DNA of 64,000 nucleotides from Paenibacillus wulumuqiensis (lineage in GTDB: Bacteria; Bacillota; Bacilli; Paenibacillales; Paenibacillaceae), in NCBI RefSeq assembly GCF_000971965.1, contig NZ_LAQP01000016.1:62001-126000 (forward strand), in the 5' to 3' direction. A program made the translations under genes and the position numbers. Positions 56,073 to 64,000 of the stretch are shown here, in pieces. The notes beneath the pieces are model-generated. The model did no database searches, was not told the DNA's origin, and worked only from the letters and a program-made list of their open reading frames with translations. Within the stretch, counting starts at the first letter, position 1; every line of letters starts with the position of its first letter.

Positions 56073-56573
56073 TGGAAATGCTCCTGACCAGAATGAAAAC
56101 AAGGATATACCCGTTCCCTAATAAGGACACGTCTCCTATATATCCGATAAAATATCGGAAATGAGTATTCAATACGAGTATACGCCTATTTATCAGGTAA
56201 ATATACGTTATCCACGAGAAAAAGAAAGAAACTTTAAAAAAGCCTCATCTTATATAACCTTCCACATCTAATTATAAACCATCCTATCAATCGGCGAATA
56301 TATGAAGTAACCGAACTGTATCGTAAGGATTCCCTGCTTGGCATTGTCCATTTTGTATGGACATTTCACCCTTACTGCGGCTTATTGTATCCGTATTTTA
56401 CCTACTGTTTCTCTATATTCATTAAGATAATACAAATAACTCAATTATTCAATTCGCGAATTACATCTTCCTTTTCTTGGATTGAATTCATTATATTTTA
56501 CTGTCAGGCCAGTGAAGTCAGACCGAACGAATATGGCCTTAGATCCCATTTATAATCCGCAAACTAATTCATA
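56073..56573. other. Gene-free upstream region of the DUF2294 array
   Basis: About 500 bp of AT-rich sequence. A small hairpin CCGATA-AAA-TATCGG lies near 56144-56158. A GGGTAT that could be a SigB-like -10 is visible on the minus strand near 56105-56112, but its -35 match is poor. I see no other gene or RNA. Confidence 0.4.
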
Positions 56574-56652
56574 AAAAAGCTGTCACCCGGCAGTATGGAG
56601 AGTGGGTCACCCTGATGGGCGATTCTGCTCTGCTGCCGGAGGACAGCTTTTA
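56574..56652 (-). terminator. Terminator of selU
   Basis: An AAAAAAGCTGTC and CCGGCAG stem pairs with CTGCCGG and GACAGCTTTT; a long inner loop lies between. It is directly after the selU stop. Confidence 0.85.
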
Positions 56653-56660
56653 TTTACAGG

Positions 56661-57716
56661 TTAACTCTGCTGAGGAATGGATACTTCCGCCAGACAGGCC
56701 TTGATTTTCTCTACCGCTTCATCCACATTCTGCGCCTGAATGATAATGCGCTGGGCATTTTTCATTTTATCGGCAGAGTACTGATATTTGGGATCATAAT
56801 AATATTCCAGCAGCAGCGCAATCGCCTGCTCATACTGATCGGCATGCAGTGCTTCTTCGATCTGTACGCCGATTGGCTGGTGAATATGCGCCTTGATGCG
56901 CTCGAAGGCGGACAGGCATTCTTCCTTGTGCTCCGCCGGGCGATAATCTTCCATAATATGACGCACACGCTCCGTCATCGGCAGTTCTACCCACAGATGG
57001 GTACCCTGTTCCTTTTTGTCCAGCAAAAAGGCAGGGACTTCGACTTTGCCGATACGCCGGCTCTCGGCTTCGAACAGAATATAGGGAGCCTTTCCGATCT
57101 CGTTCAGCCGCTCAATCAGCAGGGAATCAAAAGCTTTCTGATTGTTCACCTGCAGACCAATACCGCCAAATACAGATCCACGATGACCGGCCATGGCTTC
57201 CAGATCAATGACCGGATAACCCTGCTGCTGCAGCTTTTCCAGCATAAGTGTCTTGCCGTTGCCGGTATGCCCGTTCAGTACAAATGCCGGTGTGTTCAGC
57301 TGCAGCTGACCCAGTTCCTCCACGATCCACTGCCGATAGGCACGTACACCGCCGGACAGCCGGTACGTCTGTACACCCATCAATGACAGGACAGTCGCTG
57401 TTGTCTTGCTGCGCATGCCGCCGCGCCAGCAAAAGACTGCCTTTGGACCTTCAATCTGCTGGAAACTGGCGATAAAATCAGGCAGTTTGGCTGAAGCGAT
57501 CTCCAGACCGCGCTTCTTGGCCTGTTCGGTACCGACCTGCTTGTAGATCGTACCAACTTCTGCACGTTCCTCATCATCAAATAAAGGAATATTCAGGCTG
57601 CCCGGAATGGTAGCATTCCGGTATTCCGACGGCGAACGCACATCGATCGTCGTAATCTCGCCGCTGGCCCGTTTCTTCAGCAGTTCTTCTATGGTGATAT
57701 CCTGAAACAAAACCAT
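56661..57716 (-). CDS. mnmH: tRNA 2-selenouridine synthase
   Basis: SelU/MnmH converts 2-thiouridine at the tRNA wobble base to 2-selenouridine with selenophosphate. An N-terminal rhodanese domain (about 1-125; IDVRSPSEYRNATIPG, active Cys in VFCWRGGMRSKT) joins a C-terminal P-loop domain (GHTGNGKTLMLEKLQ). At 351 residues the length is normal. The ATG at 57716 is only three bases from AAGGAG, so the TTG at 57710 may be the real start. selD lies directly upstream on the same strand and supplies the selenium donor. Confidence 0.93.
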   Translation of the reverse strand: MVLFQDITIEELLKKRASGEITTIDVRSPSEYRNATIPGSLNIPLFDDEERAEVGTIYKQVGTEQAKKRGLEIASAKLPDFIASFQQIEGPKAVFCWRGGMRSKTTATVLSLMGVQTYRLSGGVRAYRQWIVEELGQLQLNTPAFVLNGHTGNGKTLMLEKLQQQGYPVIDLEAMAGHRGSVFGGIGLQVNNQKAFDSLLIERLNEIGKAPYILFEAESRRIGKVEVPAFLLDKKEQGTHLWVELPMTERVRHIMEDYRPAEHKEECLSAFERIKAHIHQPIGVQIEEALHADQYEQAIALLLEYYYDPKYQYSADKMKNAQRIIIQAQNVDEAVEKIKACLAEVSIPQQS

Positions 57717-57834
57717 CCGCTCCTTAAGTTATGAAATCACACCCGCCAAAGGAGTGCCCGCCTCACGTATGAAGCGTACATTCCTTGAGCAGGATGTGCA
57801 TTTTGAATTCAAATACCCTTACTTGCCTAACAAA

Positions 57835-58887
57835 TTATACCTGTACCCGGATATGACCCGGATGATCGGCAGTCACTTCACCGATATGTGCCGCTTCGAC
57901 ACCTGCAGCCAGCAGATCGCTCAGCAGCTGGGCAGCATCGTGTTCGGCGACCGCAATCAGCAGTCCGCCGGAAGTCACGGCATCGCACAGAATCCACTGG
58001 TCAATCTGATCCATCTCCGCCGGGAAAGTAACATCCCCTTCCAGATGGGCATAGTTATTTTTGGTACCACCCGGTACAAACCCGCTTTCTGCCAGTTCAC
58101 GTACACGCGGCAGCATAGGAACCTGATGCTGATGAATCACGATGCCTGTGCCGCTGCCTTTGGCCATTTCGGAAGCATGACCGAGCAGACCGAATCCGGT
58201 CACATCGGTGCAGGCATGCACTTCATACGCATCCATCGTCTCGGCAGCAGTCTTGTTCAGCGTGCTCATCACCTGGGTGACGCGCGCCACTTCCGCTTCG
58301 CTCAGCTGGTCTTTTTTGACGGATGTGGTCAGAATGCCTACGCCGATCGGTTTGGTCAGGATCAGCTGATCGCCCGGCTTGGCACCTGCATTGGTACGCA
58401 CGCGATCCGGATGCACGGTTCCGGTTACCGCAAGGCCGAACTTGGGCTCCTTGTCATCGATAGAGTGACCACCGACGAGAGTCACACCGGCTTCGGCCAT
58501 CTTGTCACCGGCGCCGCGCAGAATATCGGTCAGGATCTGCTTGTCGAGCGTATGGATCGGGAATGCGACGATATTCAGCGCAGTCAGCGGTTTGCCGCCC
58601 ATGGCGTAGATATCGCTGATCGCATTTGCTGCAGCGACCTGGCCAAAGGAGTACGGATCATCCACGATCGGGGTGAAAAAGTCCAGCGTCTGGACAATCG
58701 CCAGATCATCGGTCAGACGGTATACACCTGCATCATCGCTCGTATCCAGTCCGACGAGCAGATTCGGATTGGGAATCGCCTGCGGCAGATTGCGCAGTAC
58801 CTGCGCCAGATCGGCAGGACCAATTTTGCAGCCGCAGCCGCCTTTGGAAGAGAGAGAAGTTAATTTGATTGCATCGGTTGATGACAT
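57835..58887 (-). CDS. selD: Selenide, water dikinase (selenophosphate synthetase)
   Basis: The 350-residue SelD makes selenophosphate from selenide and ATP. The catalytic region near the N-terminus is GGCGCK (Cys18 and Lys21, matching Cys17 and Lys20 of E. coli SelD); here the position is Cys, not selenocysteine. ATP and metal residues follow in GLDTSDDAGVYRL, TLDFFTPIVDDP, AANAISDIYAMGGKP, LVGGHSIDD and CTDVTGFGLLGHA. The start follows GGAAAGGA. With selU next to it and no selA or selB in view, the selenium use suggested is tRNA modification. Confidence 0.96.
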   Translation of the reverse strand: MSSTDAIKLTSLSSKGGCGCKIGPADLAQVLRNLPQAIPNPNLLVGLDTSDDAGVYRLTDDLAIVQTLDFFTPIVDDPYSFGQVAAANAISDIYAMGGKPLTALNIVAFPIHTLDKQILTDILRGAGDKMAEAGVTLVGGHSIDDKEPKFGLAVTGTVHPDRVRTNAGAKPGDQLILTKPIGVGILTTSVKKDQLSEAEVARVTQVMSTLNKTAAETMDAYEVHACTDVTGFGLLGHASEMAKGSGTGIVIHQHQVPMLPRVRELAESGFVPGGTKNNYAHLEGDVTFPAEMDQIDQWILCDAVTSGGLLIAVAEHDAAQLLSDLLAAGVEAAHIGEVTADHPGHIRVQV

Positions 58888-59144
58888 ATATATCGTTCCT
58901 TTCCGGTATGGGGTTTGTACAGTATCTATGGAAGGCTGCAGAAGTACCTAATGCCTCCTGCCTCCCTGTTAATATGGTTTTAGAACAGCACTTTATTAAT
59001 TATACCACTAGCCCGGCAAATTATTCGATGCAGCGTACGTTTCCGCTTATATATTTATGCTATAATTTACACCTGTGATCTGCTCTTGCGGCTCACTTGG
59101 ATGGATAGGTTAGTTGGTTTGATATTTTATTCAGGAGGAACAAT

Positions 59145-60212
59145 ATGCACACAACGGATACAGGCTTACGTCAGCCGAACAAGAAAGTCATCTGGCTGGT
59201 CGTTGCCTTTTTGGTTATTGTCGTTGCAGGGCTAATGTATGTGAAGTGGTGGCCCTATTACCATAAAGCATTCAAAGCAGCAGCCGATCATTCTATCGGA
59301 GCTTCCATTCTGGGAGATGCTGCCGGAGGATCGCCATCCTGGGAAGCGGCCTGGGGTTATGCAGTCGTTTATTTTAAAGCGGTATGGAAAGCAGCCGTTT
59401 TCGGTATTCTGCTCGGTTCGCTGCTGCAGGTAATGCTGCCTGCCCAGTGGCTGCTGCGTGTGCTCGGCAAAGCGGACTTCCGCAGTACCGCACTGGCGGG
59501 CGTCGCTTCACTGCCAGGGATGATGTGCAGCTGCTGCGCAGCACCGATCGCGGTCGGTATGCGCAAGAAACAGGCTTCCGTAGGCGCCAGTCTGGCGTTC
59601 TGGATCGGTAATCCGACTCTTAATCCGGCGACACTGGTCTTTATGACGTTTGTACTGTCGTGGAAATTCACGCTGCTGCGTCTCGTGTTCGGTCTTATTC
59701 TCGTCTTTGGTGTCAGTTATCTGGCGAACCGGTTCGTACCGGCCGAGAAGCTGCCGGATGAAATGAAGATGGATGATCCCAATGTGACGCCACCACCTGC
59801 ACCCGAGCAGCCGCTGATGGTACGCTGGGGCAAAAGTATTCTGAATATGCTGATCGGCATTGTGCCGGCGTATATTATTTTCGTTCTGCTGCTTGGTGCA
59901 GCACGGGTGTGGCTGTTCCCGACGATGGATATCTCGACAGGCAACAGCCTGCTCGTGATCGCCGGATTCGCGCTTGCCGGGATGCTGTTCGTCATTCCGA
60001 CAGCGGCAGAGATTCCGATTATCCAGTCCTTTATGAGCCTCGGTATGGGGGTAGGTCCGGCAGCAGCACTCATGCTGACCCTGCCTGCGATCAGCCTGCC
60101 GTCGATGCTGATGATCGCTCGTTCGTTCCCGCTCAAGGTCATGCTGTTTGTCGCCGGATCGGTCGTTGTGCTCGGTATTCTGTGTGGACTCGTCGGTATG
60201 TGGGTACTGTAA
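59145..60212 (+). CDS. Permease of the ArsP/DUF318 (YraQ) type
   Basis: The 355-residue membrane protein has about eight to nine spans. The family core is GVASLPGMMCSCCAAPIAVG (about residues 115-135) and SLAFWIGNPTLNPATLVFM; a second half-repeat has PTAAEIPIIQSFMSLGMG. Relatives include ArsP organo-arsenical exporters and uncharacterised permeases. The CSCC motif could bind a soft metal or metalloid. The start follows CAGGAGGAAC. It is divergent from selD with a 257-nt gap; a link to selenium is only suggested by position. Confidence 0.85.
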   Translation: MHTTDTGLRQPNKKVIWLVVAFLVIVVAGLMYVKWWPYYHKAFKAAADHSIGASILGDAAGGSPSWEAAWGYAVVYFKAVWKAAVFGILLGSLLQVMLPAQWLLRVLGKADFRSTALAGVASLPGMMCSCCAAPIAVGMRKKQASVGASLAFWIGNPTLNPATLVFMTFVLSWKFTLLRLVFGLILVFGVSYLANRFVPAEKLPDEMKMDDPNVTPPPAPEQPLMVRWGKSILNMLIGIVPAYIIFVLLLGAARVWLFPTMDISTGNSLLVIAGFALAGMLFVIPTAAEIPIIQSFMSLGMGVGPAAALMLTLPAISLPSMLMIARSFPLKVMLFVAGSVVVLGILCGLVGMWVL

Positions 60213-60342
60213 TGGCTGGTGTTTGATCGGATAACTGGATAATAGCTCATGATGTTATTTTGCGTGGAAATGATTGGTATTGTCTTGTGTGGCAATGAGT
60301 AATGTGATCTCGTATGGTAATGAGCAATGGATCTTGGAAAAG

Positions 60343-60378
60343 AGCCTGCTTCGGTGTATCGCTGAAGCAGGCTTTTTG
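60343..60378 (+). terminator. Terminator of the permease gene
   Basis: AGCCTGCTTC and GAAGCAGGCT are a perfect 10-bp stem followed by TTTTT. The rest of 60379-60666 is T/C-rich and shows no gene. Confidence 0.9.
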
Positions 60379-60666
60379 GTGTCTATTTTCATAAATAGAG
60401 GTGGATAGTCGAATATATACTTAATGACAAAAATATCATTCGGCTGTGAGTAACAAATCATCCATATTTTAGTATAATAGTATAGCGTTGTTTATTTCTC
60501 CTGACCACGGATAGAGAGCAGTCCACCACTGCTCCCAGGCTGACGATGGATATATGTAACTGACGAATCGCAACTTCCCTATTTCCTTACTTCTCTACTT
60601 TGCTATTTCTCTATTTCGTAATGGTCAGGATATAGCTTCATACTTGAATAGAACAGGAGCAACCCC

Positions 60667-61923
60667 ATGAAAAACATACTTAAAGTAGCATTATGCAGCA
60701 GTATGCTGTGCACCGGTATCTGGAGCAGCACTTCGCTAAGCCCGGTGACCCACGCAGCGAACAGCCAGGTAAGCATTACACTGGACGGTTACAATCTGCC
60801 GTTTCCAGTTGCACCGACGATGATCAGCGGCACGACGATGGTCCCTTTCCGGGCGATTGCCGAAGCGCTCGGCATCCCGGTCAGCTGGAATCAATCCTCC
60901 AGGACGATTACTGCTACTGCTCCCGGTACGAATGGCAATAAGAAAGTCGTACTCACCATGAACAGCAAAACAGCCATGGTAGATGGTCAAAAAGTCACTT
61001 TAGCGGTAGCACCGCAGACGATCAACAACAACACCATGATCCCGCTGAGCTTTTTCAGCCAGCAGTTCGGGGCGGATGTGAAATGGAACGCCTCTACTCG
61101 AACCGTCTCGATCACTTCGCCGGCACAAGATCTGTATACGCTGGGATTCTACGCGATCTCCTCGTATGACGAGCGCGCGATGGTACCGGATTTTGACACG
61201 GTAGCTTACGGCTGGAGCCGCATTACGACCGAAGGCAACTTCTCCACTTCCAATACGGAGTTCAAATGGCCCCAGGCTTCCGGCAGCGATACACCGGAAT
61301 CGATTATACAGAATACTGCCGCACAGGGAACTTCTCCTTACCTGATGGTCTATTCGGTAGACGGCCATGGCGAACTGACCAAGAACCTGGAGAATAAAAC
61401 GCTGCAAAACCAGACAATCCAATCGATCATCGATACCGCGACCAGCAAAGGATTCAAAGGCATCGTGCTGGACTTTGAAGGACTCGGCTGGAGCGGCGAC
61501 AAAGCCAAAGCCCGAACCGACTACAACGCCTTTGTCAAAAATATCGCCACCAAAGCCCATCAGCAGGGACTCAAGCTGACGCTGGCACTGCACCCGCTGA
61601 ACAGCTCCTATACCGGCTACGATTACAAAACGCTCGGTATGCTGGCAGATGATCTGATTATTATGGCATACGATTATACCGACAAAAAGAGCCCCGAGCC
61701 GATCGCTAAAGTGGACAATGCGATCCAGCTGGCACTGAAGCAGGTGAATAAAGACAAGCTGATCCTCGGCATCTCGCTGAGCAGCGAAGATGCCAGCTCG
61801 GTGAACAGCAAGATCGGTCTCGCCAAGCGCTACGACCTGAAAGGCATCGCCATCTGGCGCCTCGGCATCATTGGCCAGAATGCCATGGATGCGATGCATC
61901 AGTCGGTGGAATTTAACAAGTAA
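60667..61923 (+). CDS. Secreted GH18-type hydrolase with copper amine oxidase N-terminal domain
   Basis: The 418-residue secreted protein: signal peptide (LKVALCSSMLCTGIWSS, cleavage near THAAN); copper-amine-oxidase-N domain (about 34-155; TMVPFRAIAEALGIPVSWNQ and TMIPLSFFSQQFGADVKWN); GH18/YdhD-like barrel (about 157-418). The active-site strand reads GIVLDFEGLGW, so the catalytic Glu of the DxE end is present. YMAYDYTDK-like IIMAYDYTDKKSPEP follows. Chitinase, spore-wall or peptidoglycan glycosidase activity are possible. The start follows CAGGAGCAACCCC. Confidence 0.9.
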   Translation: MKNILKVALCSSMLCTGIWSSTSLSPVTHAANSQVSITLDGYNLPFPVAPTMISGTTMVPFRAIAEALGIPVSWNQSSRTITATAPGTNGNKKVVLTMNSKTAMVDGQKVTLAVAPQTINNNTMIPLSFFSQQFGADVKWNASTRTVSITSPAQDLYTLGFYAISSYDERAMVPDFDTVAYGWSRITTEGNFSTSNTEFKWPQASGSDTPESIIQNTAAQGTSPYLMVYSVDGHGELTKNLENKTLQNQTIQSIIDTATSKGFKGIVLDFEGLGWSGDKAKARTDYNAFVKNIATKAHQQGLKLTLALHPLNSSYTGYDYKTLGMLADDLIIMAYDYTDKKSPEPIAKVDNAIQLALKQVNKDKLILGISLSSEDASSVNSKIGLAKRYDLKGIAIWRLGIIGQNAMDAMHQSVEFNK

Positions 61924-61989
61924 CGTATTATATGGATCACATGCGGCTTGTACCATGGATACGGATGCCAAGAAAAGATACAGGATATT

Positions 61990-62018
61990 AGGACGGTGAG
62001 ATTTTACCGTCCTTTTTT
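61990..62018 (+). terminator. Terminator of the GH18-type gene
   Basis: AGGACGGT and ACCGTCCT stem with an 8-nt loop, then TTTTTT. Confidence 0.9.
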
Positions 62019-62126
62019 ATATATTCCGGTCCAGGGCTGTATTACATATTGCTTTTTAGTTCTGCATTTTATTTCTTTTTAGCTCCGTACTTCATTTCGG
62101 CGTATTTATAATTCCCATGCCAAATA

Positions 62127-62153
62127 TGTAACATTTTCCAGTTTCACACGTGG
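62127..62153 (+). promoter_or_regulatory. ECF-type promoter of the sigma factor gene
   Basis: TGTAAC (62127-62132), 16 nt, CGTGG (62149-62153). It is close to the TGAAAC-N16-CGT class used by SigM/W/X/V-type factors, which suggests positive autoregulation. Confidence 0.65.
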
Positions 62154-62171
62154 TTACAGTGAAAGGAGGTT

Positions 62172-62678
62172 ATGGTGTCCAAACATCTGGATGAATTATA
62201 CAGGCAGTACACACATGACATCTACCGGTATCTGTATTCATTAAGCCGCAATCATCATACGGCGGAAGACCTGATGCAGGAGACCTTTTACCGGGCTTAC
62301 CTGTATCTGGAAGTGTATAACGACGAAAAGGTAAAACCATGGCTGTTCCGGGCAGCCTATCATGCCTTTATCGACGACCAGCGCAAACGAAAGCGGCAGC
62401 AGGTGCAGGAACCAGCCTTTTTCAATCAAATGACCGATCCGCAGACTGCGCCAGACAACCAATTGATTCAACAGGAGCAAATGGAGCAGATCGTCGATCA
62501 GCTGGATCAACTGCCTCTTATGCAAAAGCAGGCTGTTCTTCTGTATGACTTTCACCAGTTCTCCTATCAGGAATCTTCAGCGATTATGGATATATCGCTC
62601 TCCTATTTCAAAGTGCTGCTGTTTCGCGGACGGCAGCGATTACGCGATATTCACAAAGGCGGTGATCATGATGAGTGA
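62172..62678 (+). CDS. RNA polymerase ECF sigma factor
   Basis: The 168-residue sigma-70 family ECF protein: region 2 (LYRQYTHDIYRYLYSLSRNHHTAEDLMQETF, about 8-40) and region 4 (QLPLMQKQAVLLYDFHQFSYQESSAIM, about 113-140). The ribosome site AAAGGAGG is so close to the ATG at 62172 that the GTG at 62175 may be the true start. Stop overlaps the anti-sigma start, the usual coupled arrangement. Resembles the SigM/SigV/SigY group; the exact class is not readable. Confidence 0.9.
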   Translation: MVSKHLDELYRQYTHDIYRYLYSLSRNHHTAEDLMQETFYRAYLYLEVYNDEKVKPWLFRAAYHAFIDDQRKRKRQQVQEPAFFNQMTDPQTAPDNQLIQQEQMEQIVDQLDQLPLMQKQAVLLYDFHQFSYQESSAIMDISLSYFKVLLFRGRQRLRDIHKGGDHDE

Positions 62679-64000
62679 CCCTTTTAGACAGAAGCTGCAG
62701 GATTATTATGACGGCAAATTATCCGATGAGCAGCGTGCCGAGGTCGAGCAGGAACTGAATAAGCTGGAACAGTACCAGCAGTACGTCGGTGAACAGCTGG
62801 ATCGGGACGAACAGCAGTACATGGGTGAACAGACGGACTTGGATGAACAACATTCCACCGAGCGACCGGTGAATCAGGATGAGCCGCTGAATGGGAACCA
62901 TGCGCAGCAGCCGGATAAGGATCATTCTGCAAGTGCTGCTTTCCCGAAACTGAAGCCAGCCTTTATGCGACGGTATGGTCAGCTCTATACCGATGAACGG
63001 ATGGATCAGAAAAAAGTACGGCGGATCATGCGGCGCAGCAAATGGCGTTCGCGCTCGGGCACTGCGGGGATTGTGATTGGAGCATTTTTCGCTTTTATTT
63101 TCGTATGTTCGATCTTTAATATTATTTATTACGGCATTGGAGAAAATGGTCGTCTCGATACTTACCGGGACGTGATTCGTTCCGCTATTGCCGTGACTCA
63201 GCCGAATGTGTCCCTGGATAGCGCCGGTGCCAATGTTGACCCAACCGGCCTACATATCAAAGGTGCAATGGAGAAACAGATCGGCAGCAGCCAAGTCAAA
63301 ATCGCAGACTACTCTGTAGATATCACGTTTAACTTCGCACGTACGTACAATACCGATTGGCTGACAGAAAGCACTCCGTCTAGGATGTCTTTTCAGCCGC
63401 CAGGTTCGGATGTCTCCAATGACAGCGCAGCGGCATGGGAGCGTCTCGGACATTTGCCGGAGGGTACGGTAGTTGAAGCCTTTATCAGCTTTGATAAATA
63501 CTACAGCACAGACCAGGCGCTGCAGCTGTTCAAGGGCAGGAATATGAAGCCGCTCTGGCTGGCTGTACGTCCAGGAACCGATAGTGATATGAACGAATCG
63601 GGATCTTCCATGTTGAGTAATGTGATCGGGTTCCCGTACGAGCCGCTCTGGCATGATTCGGATCAGACGCTGCTTCATCACAGCGAAGAAAAGATCGGCT
63701 GGTTCAGCCGCACCAGCAGTTCCAGCTACAGCTATCCGACAGTGCAGGACTACGGCAGTGGGGATATACGGAATAAAAACTTCCTCGACACACTGCACTT
63801 GATCCAGCCTTACAAAGGAATCCTGCGCGCGCCAGCTCCCTTTTACGATTTTGACCGGATTACCCGTTATATTGAGCAAAACGGCGTGCAGATCTATGGC
63901 ATGGCAGTGACCGGTCCTACCAAGGAAGTATTGAAGCTCAAAAATGAAGCATTTGCCCATCGTATTGAATTGGGGGAAGTACGGTTGTGGAATTGGGAAG
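62671..64000 (+). CDS. Anti-sigma factor with Sigma_reg_N/C-like domains, 3' truncated by the window edge
   Basis: Start at 62671 (MSDPFRQKLQDYYDGKLSDEQ) or 62668, overlapping the sigma stop. A cytoplasmic Gln/Asp-rich N-terminal part (about 1-125; MSDPFRQKLQDYYDGKLS resembles YhdL-type regulators) has an internal repeat, GEQLDRDEQ then GEQTDLDEQ. Next come one transmembrane helix (GIVIGAFFAFIFVCSIFNIIY, about 130-150) and a large extracellular domain with TFNFARTYNTDWL, EGTVVEAFISFDKYY and GFPYEPLWHD. At 443 codons it is still open. It should bind and hold the ECF factor at the membrane. Confidence 0.9.
   Translation, partial: MSDPFRQKLQDYYDGKLSDEQRAEVEQELNKLEQYQQYVGEQLDRDEQQYMGEQTDLDEQHSTERPVNQDEPLNGNHAQQPDKDHSASAAFPKLKPAFMRRYGQLYTDERMDQKKVRRIMRRSKWRSRSGTAGIVIGAFFAFIFVCSIFNIIYYGIGENGRLDTYRDVIRSAIAVTQPNVSLDSAGANVDPTGLHIKGAMEKQIGSSQVKIADYSVDITFNFARTYNTDWLTESTPSRMSFQPPGSDVSNDSAAAWERLGHLPEGTVVEAFISFDKYYSTDQALQLFKGRNMKPLWLAVRPGTDSDMNESGSSMLSNVIGFPYEPLWHDSDQTLLHHSEEKIGWFSRTSSSSYSYPTVQDYGSGDIRNKNFLDTLHLIQPYKGILRAPAPFYDFDRITRYIEQNGVQIYGMAVTGPTKEVLKLKNEAFAHRIELGEVRLWNWE

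Overview
The window looks like a piece of a Paenibacillus-type chromosome (Firmicutes, Bacillales, moderate GC). The evidence is a secreted SLH-anchored fibronectin-type protein, several copper-amine-oxidase-N-domain secreted proteins, Gram-positive-style Shine-Dalgarno sites (AAGGAGG) with many TTG starts, cre-like and Fnr-like operators, and an indolepyruvate-decarboxylase-type enzyme. I see no rRNA, tRNA, insertion sequence, prophage or CRISPR array. Species is inferred from gene content only.

Layout. 1-4.1 kb: the 5' end of a GH4 glycosidase with a cre-overlapped promoter, an AraC regulator whose reading frame is cut by an in-frame TAG, and two tandem paralogous secreted proteins. 4.2-10 kb: an ACT-domain malic enzyme under a cre site, a membrane protein, and the methionine ABC importer metNPQ. 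10-18 kb: nirBD, a P-type cation ATPase and a thiamine-diphosphate 2-keto-acid decarboxylase; nirBD and the ATPase each have a textbook class II Fnr promoter. 18-34 kb: mostly housekeeping and hypothetical genes (YpsA-like, Gdh, SUKH, AroD, a giant FN3/SLH protein, a K+ channel, two VTT-domain membrane proteins, an MBL hydrolase with a divergent AsnC-type regulator, and a gamma-glutamyltransferase).

34.9-50.8 kb is a Gram-positive type IV pilus island. A minus-strand operon runs from a tiny Cys/His ORF through pilB, pilT, pilC, pilA, pilD and a fused pilM-pilN to pilO. A second minus-strand operon holds three prepilin-like or PilX-like genes. Between them, read on the plus strand, lies a 1.5-kilo-residue surface protein with DUF5057-like and choice-of-anchor-A-like regions. 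The two pilus promoter regions share a 14-nt motif. 51-52.4 kb carries the two deoxynucleoside kinases.

52.7-56.1 kb is an unusual tandem array of three DUF2294-type paralogs and two stand-alone receiver-domain proteins. One receiver has lost its acidic pocket, and all five genes use non-ATG starts. This array is the best candidate for an undescribed system. 56.7-60.2 kb holds selU/mnmH and selD (selenouridine tRNA pathway) and a divergent permease with a CSCC motif. The window ends with a GH18-type secreted protein and an ECF sigma/anti-sigma pair with its own ECF-type promoter; the anti-sigma gene runs off the right edge.
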